64,000 nt of DNA from Streptomyces sp. NBC_01454 (lineage in GTDB: Bacteria > Actinomycetota > Actinomycetes > Streptomycetales > Streptomycetaceae). Every line of letters starts with the position of its first letter. Position 1 is the first letter of the stretch. The notes under the pieces were generated by a model. The model made no database searches, was not told the DNA's origin, and worked only from the letters and a program-made list of their open reading frames with translations. Where the stretch lies: contig NZ_CP109460.1 of assembly GCF_036227565.1 (NCBI RefSeq), positions 496,001 through 560,000 of the forward strand, given 5' to 3'. The translations under genes were made by a program, and so were the position numbers. Positions 8,995 through 17,380 of this stretch are shown here, piece after piece.

Positions 8995-10542
8995 ATGCCC
9001 AGCACCGCCCCGACATTCCGCACCTACGTGGAGGAGAACCTCGATGTCCTTAGTGCCGACCCGGCGCGCGAGGCCCTGGTCCACCAGGGCCGCCGCGTCA
9101 CCGCGGGTGAGTTCCGCACGCTCGTCCACCGCCTGGCCCGCGCCCTGCGCGCCCGCGGCGTCGACCGCGGCACCACCGTCACCCTGCTGAGCGGCAACCT
9201 CCCGGAGACCCTCGCCGCCCGTTACGCGGCCAATCTGCTCGGCGCCCGGGTCAACTTCCTCTACAACAAGCTGTCCGCCGAGTCCCAGGCCGCCATCGTC
9301 CGCGATGTCGAGACCCGTGCCCTGATCGTCGACCCGCGGCTGGCCGACCGGGCCGCCGAGGTCACCGCGCTGGCACCGGTGCCGGACGTCCTCGTGCTCG
9401 GCCCGGCCAAGACGGGCGCGGATCTGCTGGAGCTGGCGGCCGGCGAGTCCGACGAGCCGTTCGCGAGCCGGGCCCGGCCCGATGATGTGTGCACCATCCG
9501 CCACACCGGCGGCACCACCGGCCACCCCAAGGGCATCTGCACGACCTTCACGCAGGCCCGCTGGTTTCACGGAGCGCTCCGGCTGGAGGCGGAGCACGAG
9601 CGCCGGCAGCTGGTCTGCACGACCCTCGCGCACGCGGCGGGTGTGATGGCCGACAGCACCCTGCACGCGGGCGGCACGGTCGTCCTGCTCGACGACTTCG
9701 ACCCCGCGACCGCGCTCGCCACCATCGAACGCGAGCGCATCACCGACCTCTTCCTGCTGCCGCCGCTGCTCTACCAGCTGATGGACCACCCGGACGCGCA
9801 GCACACCGACACCTCCAGCCTGCGACTGGTGACGTACGGCGGCTGCCAGGCGTCCCCGGCGCGGATAGCCGACGCGGTACGGATGTTCGGCCCGGTGCTG
9901 GTGCAGGGTTACGGGCAGAACGAGGCCGGCGGCATCAGCACGCTCGCCCAGGAAGACCACGACCCCGAGCGCCCCGACCGGCTGCGGTCCGCGGGCAAGG
10001 TCCTGCCGGGCGTCGAGGTGGCGATCCGCGACGAGGCGGGCCGCGACCTGCCGGCCGGTGAGCACGGCGAGGTCTGTGTGCGCTCCGACATGATCATGAA
10101 GGGGTACTGGAAGCAGCCCGAGCTGACCGCCGAGGTGCTGCGGGACGGCTGGCTGCACACCGGGGACATCGGATTCCTCGACGCGGAGGGGTACCTGACC
10201 ATCGTCGACCGGATCAAGGACATGATCGTCGTGGTCGGCGGCCATGTGTACACCACGGAGCTGGAGGACCTGCTGAACTCGCACCCGCAGGTACTCCAGA
10301 GCGCCGTGTTCGGCGTCCGGGACGCCGACCGCATGGAGCGGGTGCACGCCGCCGTCGTACGGGCGCCGGGCGGCACCGTCGACGCCGCGCAGCTGGGCGC
10401 GATGGTGCGGACGGAGCGCGGCGCGATGTACGAGCCCGCACGGCTCACGTTCGTCGAGGCGCTGCCGCTGACCGACGCCGGCAAGCCGGACAAGAAGGAA
10501 CTGCGCCGGCAGGCCGAGCAGGAGGCCGGCACCGCCGGATGA
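8995..10542 (+). CDS. Acyl-CoA ligase / AMP-dependent synthetase (ANL family)
   Basis: A 515-residue adenylate-forming enzyme. The phosphate-binding loop IRHTGGTTGHPKG (about residues 166-178), the GYGQNEAGG adenine motif, the HTGDIGFLDAEGYLTIVDR block and the C-terminal catalytic lysine region (GKPDKKELRR) are all present and intact. Such enzymes activate a carboxylic acid as acyl-AMP and transfer it to CoA; the substrate, fatty or aromatic acid, cannot be set from sequence. AGGAGG lies 12 nt before the ATG, rather far. It is a single-gene unit with its own promoter and operator and ends at a hairpin at 10550-10586. There is no adjacent carrier protein or beta-oxidation gene. Confidence 0.9.
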   Translation: MPSTAPTFRTYVEENLDVLSADPAREALVHQGRRVTAGEFRTLVHRLARALRARGVDRGTTVTLLSGNLPETLAARYAANLLGARVNFLYNKLSAESQAAIVRDVETRALIVDPRLADRAAEVTALAPVPDVLVLGPAKTGADLLELAAGESDEPFASRARPDDVCTIRHTGGTTGHPKGICTTFTQARWFHGALRLEAEHERRQLVCTTLAHAAGVMADSTLHAGGTVVLLDDFDPATALATIERERITDLFLLPPLLYQLMDHPDAQHTDTSSLRLVTYGGCQASPARIADAVRMFGPVLVQGYGQNEAGGISTLAQEDHDPERPDRLRSAGKVLPGVEVAIRDEAGRDLPAGEHGEVCVRSDMIMKGYWKQPELTAEVLRDGWLHTGDIGFLDAEGYLTIVDRIKDMIVVVGGHVYTTELEDLLNSHPQVLQSAVFGVRDADRMERVHAAVVRAPGGTVDAAQLGAMVRTERGAMYEPARLTFVEALPLTDAGKPDKKELRRQAEQEAGTAG

Positions 10543-10549
10543 CCGCAGC

Positions 10550-10586
10550 GACGGGCCGCCGCAGCTGAGCGCCACGACGGCCCGTC
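10550..10586. terminator. Hairpin between convergent genes
   Basis: GACGGGCCG (10550-10558) pairs with CGGCCCGTC (10578-10586) across a 19-nt loop, immediately after the ligase stop and followed by TGTTCTG. Confidence 0.55.
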
Positions 10587-10600
10587 TGTTCTGCTGCTGA

Positions 10601-10882
10601 TCAGAGGATGCCCAGCAGACCGAAACCGAACGGGAAACCGAACAGCCCGCCGAAGCCGAAGCCGCCACGACCGAAGCCGCCACGACCGAAATCACCACGA
10701 CCGAAACCACCACGGCGACCACCTTCGAATCCGCGGTCGAAACCGCGGTGGTGGCAGCTGTGGCGGTGGTTGTTGCGGCCATGGTCGGCCTGGGGAGCGG
10801 CAGAAGCGATGCCGGCGAGCGGGACAACGGTGGCAGCGGCGATCGCCGCAGCAGCCACGGAGCGGCCTATGAACTTGCGCAT
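10601..10882 (-). CDS. Small secreted Gly/Phe-rich protein
   Basis: A 93-residue protein with a classical signal peptide (RK, hydrophobic AAAAIAAATVVPLAGIA, cleavage probably after ASA at residue 29). The short mature region has a His-rich stretch (DHGRNNHRHSCHH) and then repeats of the GRGGFG type ending in a hydrophobic Phe/Gly tail (FGFPFGFGLLGIL). I do not recognise a named family; the repeats suggest a wall-associated or self-associating surface protein. AGGAG lies 7 nt before the ATG at 10882. The repetitive Gly-Phe codons give the DNA an unusual GGTTTCGGTCGT-type pattern. Confidence 0.8.
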   Translation of the reverse strand: MRKFIGRSVAAAAIAAATVVPLAGIASAAPQADHGRNNHRHSCHHRGFDRGFEGGRRGGFGRGDFGRGGFGRGGFGFGGLFGFPFGFGLLGIL

Positions 10883-11036
10883 TGCGTTTCTCCTGTTTGG
10901 CAGGAAATCGGACAATCGATGAGTACCGCGCACCGGCCAAAACCTCGCAGACACGGCGAACAGCCACTCCAACGGCCCCGGGAATTGCTCCGGTCGCGCT
11001 AACGAACGGGGGCCGGCGGTCCCGCCGCCGCGCCGG

Positions 11037-12263
11037 TCAGAGCCGGATGATGACGAGAGCCGCGTCGTCGGTGGCGCCGCTGGGCGGCAGCAGCTCCACC
11101 AGCAGCGCGTCGGCCAGCTCCTCGGCACCGGCCCCGAGGTGCCGGGTGAGCGCCGCCGCCAGCCGCGCCAGGCCGACGTCGATGTCCTCGTGGCGGCGCT
11201 CAATCAGCCCGTCGGTGTACAGGACCAGCACCGCCCCCTCCTCGAAGGCGAGCTCCGCCTCGGGGCGGGCCACATGCTCGGGGCGCGCGCCCAGCGGCGG
11301 GTCGGTCGCCCCGTCCAGCAGCTCCACCGTGCCGTCCGGGTGCAGCAGGGCCGGCGGCGGATGGCCGGCGCTGCTGTAGGCCAGGGTGTTCGTGGACCAG
11401 TCGATGATCGCCTGCACCGCGGTGGTGGACTCGGCGCCCTCCACCGACCGGGCATAGATGCCGAGCACCTCAAGGGCCTGGGCAGGGCCCCCGGTGACCC
11501 GGGTGGCGGCGCTCAGCGCGCTGCGCAGCTGGCCCATGACACAGGCGGCGTCCAGCCCGTGGCCGACCACATCGCCGACGGCCACCGCCATCCGGTCGCC
11601 GGGCAGTTCGGCCAGGTCGTACCAGTCGCCGCAGACATTGAGCGCGCCGACCGCCGGCCGGTAGCGCACCGCCGCCCGGTGGTGCCCCACGAGCCGCGGC
11701 GCGGGCAGCATCGCTTCCTGGAGGGCCAGCACCACCTCCCGCTCCCGGTCGTGGGAGCGCCGCAGCCGGTCGTTGACCTCCTGGAGTTCCTGGGCACGGC
11801 GGAAGAGCTCGGCCTCCATCCGCTCCCGGTCGTCGCCGTGGTGGCGGGCGCCGGCCCGGACGATCTCGGTGACCTCCTCGACCCGGTGCACGATCAGCCG
11901 CACCTGCCCGTCGGGGCCGAGCACCGGTGCGTTGACCGGGCTCCAGTACCGCTCCTCGAACACGCCCGGCCGGCCGGGCGGCTCGACGTCGTAGCGCTGC
12001 AGCGCCATGGTGTCGCACCGGCCGGTGGCCAGCACCCGTTCCAGGGACGCCCGGAGGTTGCGCATCCCGGTCGCGCCGGGGTCGTCGGGGTTGTCGGGGA
12101 ACGCGTCGAAGAGGTGGCGGCCGACCAGCTCGCCGCGTTCCCGCCCGGCCCGCTGCAGCAGCGCCTCGTTCACCTCGGCGATCACCAACTCCGGGGTGAG
12201 CAGCAGCACTCCGCCCGGCAGCGCCTGGAACACCGCCGCGTAGTCGATCGGCGGGCCGCTCAT
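11037..12263 (-). CDS. PAS-containing SpoIIE-type PP2C phosphatase, coupled to an exporter gene
   Basis: A 408-residue protein: PAS (about 5-135, starting YAAVFQALPGGVLLLTPELVI), a short coiled coil (about 145-175, EAELFRRAQELQEVNDRLRR) and a SpoIIE-type PP2C domain (about 185-405, with NVCGDWYDLAELP, AVGDVVGHGLDAACVMGQ and LYTDGLIER). Metal-binding aspartates look intact. Its ATG overlaps the stop codon of the upstream DHA2 exporter gene as ATGA, so the two are probably translationally coupled. This pairing is unusual, because such phosphatases normally sit alone or with anti-sigma factors. Target unknown. Confidence 0.92.
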   Translation of the reverse strand: MSGPPIDYAAVFQALPGGVLLLTPELVIAEVNEALLQRAGRERGELVGRHLFDAFPDNPDDPGATGMRNLRASLERVLATGRCDTMALQRYDVEPPGRPGVFEERYWSPVNAPVLGPDGQVRLIVHRVEEVTEIVRAGARHHGDDRERMEAELFRRAQELQEVNDRLRRSHDREREVVLALQEAMLPAPRLVGHHRAAVRYRPAVGALNVCGDWYDLAELPGDRMAVAVGDVVGHGLDAACVMGQLRSALSAATRVTGGPAQALEVLGIYARSVEGAESTTAVQAIIDWSTNTLAYSSAGHPPPALLHPDGTVELLDGATDPPLGARPEHVARPEAELAFEEGAVLVLYTDGLIERRHEDIDVGLARLAAALTRHLGAGAEELADALLVELLPPSGATDDAALVIIRL

Positions 12264-13915
12264 GTGCGCCCCGTGCCCGGGGGTGGGATCGGCATGCGCC
12301 GGGTCCCGGGATGCAGGTGGGCGCAGAGGAACGCCACGGCCAGCGCGGCGGCCATCCCGTAGAAGACCGCCCGGTTGCCCTCGGCGAAGTCCATCCGCAC
12401 CGCGTCCAGGACCGAGGGCGGCAGCCGCGAGGCGCTGTCCCCGGCCGGTGGCCGGCCGCCCTGGCCGGCGAGGGAGCCGGTCAGGCCGTGGGCCAGTTCG
12501 CGGGAGGTGGCGGTGGACAGGCCGCGGTCCTTGAGGCTCTCGACGATCCGGTCGGTGGTGACGCGCGCCAACACCGTGCCCAGGACGGCCAGGCCCAGGC
12601 CGGCGGCGTAGCTGCGGACGGTCTGGGTGACGCCGGTGACCTCGCCGTAGGACGTGCCGACCGCCCGGCTGACGGCATCGGTCGAGGCGGGCGCGAGCAG
12701 CAGCCCGATGCCGGCTCCGGCCAGCACGATGTAGGGCCACTGGGCGCTCAGCGACAGGTCCGTCATCTCGTGCGCCCACAGCGCGAAGCCCACGGCGGCC
12801 AGCGCGGTACCGAGCCGGAGCGCCGGCCGGGCGCCGCGCCGGTCGAGGATCCAGCCGCCGAGCTGCGCCGCGATGCCGAAGCCCGCGAAGAAGACCAGGA
12901 GATACAGCCCGGCCTCGTTGGGCGACGAGCCGAGGGCGACCTGTGCGTAGACCGAGGCGAAGAAGAACACCGGGACGAACGCCGTCATCGCGAAGAACAG
13001 CACGACGACATCGGCGACGAAGGCGCGGTCGCGGAAGACCCGCAGGCTGATCAGCGGGTGACGGGTGCGCAGTTCGAGGCGGACGAAGACCACCAGCACC
13101 AGCAACCCGCCGAGGGTGCACGCCCAAGTGGCCGGGGCGGCCCAGCCCCAGGTGGCGGCCTGCTGGAGGCCCAGCACGCTCAGGACCGTACCGGCGGCGA
13201 GCAGGAGCGCACCGCGCCCGTCCAGGCTGCCGCGGCGGGCGTCGTCGGGGATGTGCGCCAGCAGCGTCAGGGCGACGGCGACCACCGCGACCGGCACATT
13301 GACCCAGAAGACGGCCCGCCAGGTCCAGGTGGTGAGCCAGCCGCCGAGGACCGGTCCGAGGGCGGTCAGCGCACCGGAGAGCCCGAAGAACAGGGCCAGG
13401 GCCCGCCCCCGGCGCTCGGCGGGAAAGACCATGACCACCACGGCGAGCGCCGCCGGGAACATCAGGGCCGCGCCGATGCCCTGCCCGGCCCGGCACACGA
13501 TCAGCCAGGTCAGTGCGGCGTCCCCGTGCGGCACGGCGCCGCACAGCGCGGCGGCGAGGAGGAAGACCACGGTGCCCACGAGCATGATGCGGCGGTGGCC
13601 GAGCAGATCGGCCAGCCGCCCGCCCAGCGCGAAGCACGCCGCGAGGGCGAGCAGATAGGCGTTGACGACCCATCGGATGCCGGCGGCGGTGAGGCCCAGA
13701 TCCTCGGCGATCCGCGGCGCCGCGATGGACACGAGCGTCTGGTCGATGAAGGTCATCGACACCGCGAAGAGCATGGCCGCGAGCGAGAGCGTCCGGTGCG
13801 CCGCTCCCGGCCCGGCCGCCCGCTGTGCCTCCGGCGCGCGCCGGCGGTTCGCCTCCGGTGCGTTCCTGTCGTGCGCCACGTGCGAAATATTCCCGTCCGG
13901 GCGGGGCGGGCGCAT
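12260..13915 (-). CDS. DHA2-family (14-TM) MFS drug/proton antiporter
   Basis: A 551-residue permease with about fourteen hydrophobic segments. Motif A-like GGRLADLLGHRRIM and the FIDQTLVSIAAPRI sequence in TM1 are typical of the DHA2 (EmrB/QacA) exporters, which expel hydrophobic compounds by proton exchange. A GPVLGGWLTT motif in TM5 (motif C) marks it as an antiporter. The start may instead be the GTG at 13879 (residue 13), since neither site has a good ribosome-binding sequence. It is the first gene of a two-gene unit with the PAS-PP2C phosphatase (ATGA overlap). No TetR or MarR regulator is adjacent. Confidence 0.88.
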   Translation of the reverse strand: MRPPRPDGNISHVAHDRNAPEANRRRAPEAQRAAGPGAAHRTLSLAAMLFAVSMTFIDQTLVSIAAPRIAEDLGLTAAGIRWVVNAYLLALAACFALGGRLADLLGHRRIMLVGTVVFLLAAALCGAVPHGDAALTWLIVCRAGQGIGAALMFPAALAVVVMVFPAERRGRALALFFGLSGALTALGPVLGGWLTTWTWRAVFWVNVPVAVVAVALTLLAHIPDDARRGSLDGRGALLLAAGTVLSVLGLQQAATWGWAAPATWACTLGGLLVLVVFVRLELRTRHPLISLRVFRDRAFVADVVVLFFAMTAFVPVFFFASVYAQVALGSSPNEAGLYLLVFFAGFGIAAQLGGWILDRRGARPALRLGTALAAVGFALWAHEMTDLSLSAQWPYIVLAGAGIGLLLAPASTDAVSRAVGTSYGEVTGVTQTVRSYAAGLGLAVLGTVLARVTTDRIVESLKDRGLSTATSRELAHGLTGSLAGQGGRPPAGDSASRLPPSVLDAVRMDFAEGNRAVFYGMAAALAVAFLCAHLHPGTRRMPIPPPGTGRT

Positions 13916-14097
13916 GCCGGGGACGGGGGACGGCCCGCCGTCGGCACCCGGACGACGGGGCCGGTGCGGACCTGTGGGCGCCGTGGGCGGGTACGGCCGT
14001 TCGGGTCAGGCCGCCCGGCGCCGACGCGTGCGGCGGGGCCACCGGTCGCCGGGGCCGGTGTCCGGCCGGCACCCGCCGGGCCGGCGCCGGCCCGCGC

Positions 14098-15111
14098 TCA
14101 CCGCTTACGGGCCCGGCTCGGCTGCACCCGGGACGGCTCCCCCGGCATCTTCGGGTGGTCGGGCGGATAGGGCATGTCCCCCAGCCCTTCGTCCGTCTCC
14201 TGCCGGTCCGCGGCTTCCAGGACGGATTCCAGGCCGAAGGCGTGGTCGGCCATGTCGGCGTGCACATCGCCGAGTTCCGCGAAACGCGGTGGCACCGTCC
14301 GCAGGTCGAAGTCCTCGGGTGCGGCGTCGGACAGCTCGTCCCAGCGCAGCGGGGTGGAGACGGTCGCCCGCGGCCGGGCGCGCAGCGAGTAGGCGGAGGC
14401 GATGGTCCGGTCCCGGGCCATCTGGTTGTAGTCGACGAAGACCTTCTCGCCGCGCTCCTCCTTCCACCAGGCCGAGGTCACCTGGTCCGGCATCCGGCGC
14501 TCCAGCTCCCGGGCCACGGTGATGGCGGCGCGCCGGACCTCGGTGAACGTCCAGTGGGGCCGGAGCGGCACATAGACGTGCACCCCGCGGCCGCCGGACG
14601 TCTTGGGCCAGCCGCGCAGCCCGTGCTCGGTCAGCAGCTCCCGCAGGGCGTGAGCGACCCGGACGGCGTCGGCGAAGCCGGTGCCGGGCTGCGGGTCGAG
14701 GTCGATCCGCAGTTCGTCGGGGTGCTCGGTGTCGGTCCGGCGGACGGGCCACGGATGGAACGTCAGACACCCCAGGTTGGCCGCCCAGAGCACGGCCGCG
14801 GGCTCGGTGGGGCACATCTCGTCGGCGAACCGCCCGCTGGGGAAGGCGATCCGGGCGGTGGGCAGCCAGTCGGGCAGTCCCTTGGGCGCCCGCTTCTGGT
14901 AGAAGAACTCGCCCTCCACGCCGTCGGGAAAGCGCTGCATGGTGGTGGGCCGGTCGCGCAGGCCCCGCAGCACCCCGTCGGCGACGGCGAGGTAGTACTG
15001 CGCGACATCCAGCTTGGTGAAGCCGCGCTCCGGGTAATACGTCTTGTCGGGGTGCGACAGGCGCACCGTGCGCCCCGCGACGTCCAGCTCGACAGCTCCG
15101 CCTCCGGCCAT
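14098..15111 (-). CDS. LigD-type DNA polymerase/primase domain protein (NHEJ)
   Basis: A stand-alone 337-residue protein of the LigD polymerase (archaeo-eukaryotic primase) family, which fills gaps and adds ribonucleotides at double-strand breaks before ligation. Catalytic aspartates are visible in RIDLDPQ (D137, D139), along with the family motifs RFPDGVEGEFFYQKRAPKG and KTSGGRGVHVYVP. Length matches polymerase domains not fused to a ligase. It is divergent from an ATP-dependent ligase gene with a 102-bp gap, so the two activities fused in the classic Mycobacterium LigD are split here. No Ku gene is in the window. The basic C-tail (PSRVQPSRARKR) may bind DNA. Confidence 0.92.
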   Translation of the reverse strand: MAGGGAVELDVAGRTVRLSHPDKTYYPERGFTKLDVAQYYLAVADGVLRGLRDRPTTMQRFPDGVEGEFFYQKRAPKGLPDWLPTARIAFPSGRFADEMCPTEPAAVLWAANLGCLTFHPWPVRRTDTEHPDELRIDLDPQPGTGFADAVRVAHALRELLTEHGLRGWPKTSGGRGVHVYVPLRPHWTFTEVRRAAITVARELERRMPDQVTSAWWKEERGEKVFVDYNQMARDRTIASAYSLRARPRATVSTPLRWDELSDAAPEDFDLRTVPPRFAELGDVHADMADHAFGLESVLEAADRQETDEGLGDMPYPPDHPKMPGEPSRVQPSRARKR

Positions 15112-15213
15112 GACTCCACGTTAGGTTCCGTGCCGCGGCGCCGCGCGCCGGGCGAACGGTGTGCCGCCCGCATCCGGCGCGCGGGAAGCGCCGCCGGCCG
15201 TCAGGATCGGGAC

Positions 15214-16275
15214 ATGGATCTGCCCGTGATGCCCCCGGTCTCCCCGATGCTCGCGAAGCTGGTGACCGACATTCCCGCCGGCATGCAGTACGAGGCCAAG
15301 TGGGACGGCTTCCGCGTCATCGTCTTCCGGGACGGCGACGACGTCGAGATCACCAGCCGCACCACGAAGCCGCTCACCCGCTACTTCCCCGAAGTGGTCA
15401 CGGCGGTGCGGGCCGAGCTGCCGCGGCGCTGTGTCCTCGACGGCGAGATCGTCATCGCCCATGACGGCCGGCTGCACTTCGAGGAGCTGCTGGAGCGCAT
15501 CCACCCGGCCGACTCCCGGGTCCGGACCCTCGCCGAGCGCACACCCGCCTCGCTCGTCGCCTTCGACCTGCTGGCGCTGGACAACGCCGCGCTGGTGCAC
15601 GAGCCGCAGACGGCGCGCCGGGAGGCCCTGGTCGAGGCGCTGCGCCCGGCCCGTGCCCCGGTGTACACCGCGCCCGCCACCACGGATCAGGAGCTGGCGC
15701 GCCGCTGGTTCACCCAGTTCGAGGGGGCGGGGCTGGACGGGGTCGTCGCCAAGCCGCTCGATCTGCCGTACCGGCCCGGTGACCGCGCGATGTTCAAGAT
15801 CAAACATGCCCGGACCGCGGACTGTGTGGTCGCGGGGTACCGGCTGCACAAGAGCGGGCCGGTGGTCGGCTCCCTGCTGCTCGGCCTGCACGACGACGCC
15901 GGGCACCTGCAGCACGTCGGGGTGTGCGCGTCGTTCCCCATGGCCAGGCGGCGCGCGCTGGTCGAGGAGCTGGCGCCGCTGCGGATGGCGGACGCCGCGG
16001 GGCATCCGTGGGGCGCGTGGACCGACGAGGCGGCGCATGCCTCGCGGCGGATGCCGGGCGGGCCCAGCCGCTGGAGCGGCGGCAAGGACCTGTCGTGGGT
16101 GCCGTTGCGCCCGGAGCGGGTGTGCGAGGTCGCCTATGACCACATGGAGGGCGACAGATTCCGGCACACCGCCCAGTTCCGCCACTGGCGCCCGGACCGT
16201 ACGCCGGAGAGCTGCACCTACGCCCAGCTGGAGGAGCCGGTGCACTACGACCTGGGGGAGCTGCTGCGGGGCTGA
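15214..16275 (+). CDS. ATP-dependent DNA ligase (LigC/LigD-ligase type)
   Basis: A 353-residue ligase. The adenylated lysine is K29 in EAKWDGFR, with the supporting motifs LDGEIVI, GVVAKPLDLPY and MFKIKHARTADCVV in order. An OB-fold domain follows (about residues 220-350), and no nuclease domain is present. It seals nicks using ATP; with the divergent polymerase gene it probably acts in non-homologous end joining or base-excision-type repair. The start is the ATG at 15214 (MDLPVMPPV) with AGGA about 7 nt upstream; the frame is open far upstream but without family sequence. It converges on the MASE1 gene 39 nt away. Confidence 0.92.
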   Translation: MDLPVMPPVSPMLAKLVTDIPAGMQYEAKWDGFRVIVFRDGDDVEITSRTTKPLTRYFPEVVTAVRAELPRRCVLDGEIVIAHDGRLHFEELLERIHPADSRVRTLAERTPASLVAFDLLALDNAALVHEPQTARREALVEALRPARAPVYTAPATTDQELARRWFTQFEGAGLDGVVAKPLDLPYRPGDRAMFKIKHARTADCVVAGYRLHKSGPVVGSLLLGLHDDAGHLQHVGVCASFPMARRRALVEELAPLRMADAAGHPWGAWTDEAAHASRRMPGGPSRWSGGKDLSWVPLRPERVCEVAYDHMEGDRFRHTAQFRHWRPDRTPESCTYAQLEEPVHYDLGELLRG

Positions 16276-16314
16276 CCGCGGGAGCGGGCCGGTGCCGTGC
16301 CGGGCGCGGGCCGT

Positions 16315-17307
16315 TCAGTGGTCGTTCTCCGGGGGCCAGCGGCGCCGGGTCTCCCCCGGCGCGAGGCGGTCGACGACCTCCGCGAGTTCCCGGCAGGCGT
16401 ACTCGATCTTGTGGCGGATGCTGTACTGCTCGGCGATGACCGCCGACAGCAGCAGCGCGGTGAGCGCCGCGGACGCGTTGAGGGCCTGGAGGTTGATCAT
16501 CGCCTCCAGCAGACTCTGTCCCCGGAACGGTCCCCGGCGGCCGTTCGCCGCCGTGATGGCCAGGACGGACACCAGCAGCACGATCGGGGCCGCGCCCGCC
16601 AGCTGGAAACGCAGCGCCGCCCACACGATCAGCGGAAAGACCAGGAACAGCAGCGAGAGTTCACTGGTGACCGCCACATACGTGACCACGACCGAGGCGG
16701 TCAGCAGGATCGCCGCCTCGGCCCACCGGTAGCCGGGTACGTCCCGGGGCCGGCGGAGCGTACGGCAGGCGAGGAGCAGCGGGGTGACGACGAGGATGCC
16801 CATCGCGTCGCCCACCCACCACGCCGCCCAGGTCTTCCAGAAGCCGCCGGCCGGCAGCACCCCGCTCAGGAGAAGCGTCCCGGTGCCCACCGTGGCGCTG
16901 ATCAGCATTCCGGCGAACGCGCCGAGGGCGACCAGCGCCACCCCGTCGCGCAGCCGGTCGAGTGCGGTGCGAAAGCCCACCCTGCGCAGCATCCAGTAGG
17001 CGCACACCGGGGCCAGGGTGTTGCCCGCCATGATGCCGATGACGGAGACCTGGAGATCGCTGATCGAGGCGACGACCAGGAGGGTGCCGAGCGCGATGCC
17101 GGGCCAGGTCCGCAGGCCCAGCAGGAGCAGACAGCTCAGCGAGATGCCCGTGGGCGGCCAGAGCGGCGTGACCTGGGCACCGGCGATCACCACCTGCTCC
17201 AGCAGGCCGATCCGTGCGGAGGCGTAGTAGACGCCGGCGAGGACAAGGATCGTCAGGGCTACCGGTGCGAGACGGCGGAGTTCCTCGGTGCGCACCACAC
17301 CGGCCAT
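16315..17307 (-). CDS. MASE1-domain integral membrane sensor protein
   Basis: A protein of about 330 residues with eight or so membrane segments. The GLLEQVVIAGAQVTPLWPP and ISLSCLLLLGLRTWPGIALG blocks fit the MASE1 sensory membrane domain. MASE1 usually precedes a kinase or cyclic-di-GMP output domain, but here the protein ends shortly after the last helix with a charged tail, so the output is missing. The gene lies directly downstream of, and in line with, a bare SpoIIE-type phosphatase. The pair could therefore be a split sensor/output unit. An upstream GTG at 17364 would add 19 residues; the ATG at 17307 is preferred, though without a strong ribosome site. Confidence 0.8.
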   Translation of the reverse strand: MAGVVRTEELRRLAPVALTILVLAGVYYASARIGLLEQVVIAGAQVTPLWPPTGISLSCLLLLGLRTWPGIALGTLLVVASISDLQVSVIGIMAGNTLAPVCAYWMLRRVGFRTALDRLRDGVALVALGAFAGMLISATVGTGTLLLSGVLPAGGFWKTWAAWWVGDAMGILVVTPLLLACRTLRRPRDVPGYRWAEAAILLTASVVVTYVAVTSELSLLFLVFPLIVWAALRFQLAGAAPIVLLVSVLAITAANGRRGPFRGQSLLEAMINLQALNASAALTALLLSAVIAEQYSIRHKIEYACRELAEVVDRLAPGETRRRWPPENDH

Positions 17308-17380
17308 CAGACAACGCCGGTGGCCGGGCACCGGCCGCGACACGCGGCCGTGCGCTCCGGCCACACGCCCGGCCCGCGCT

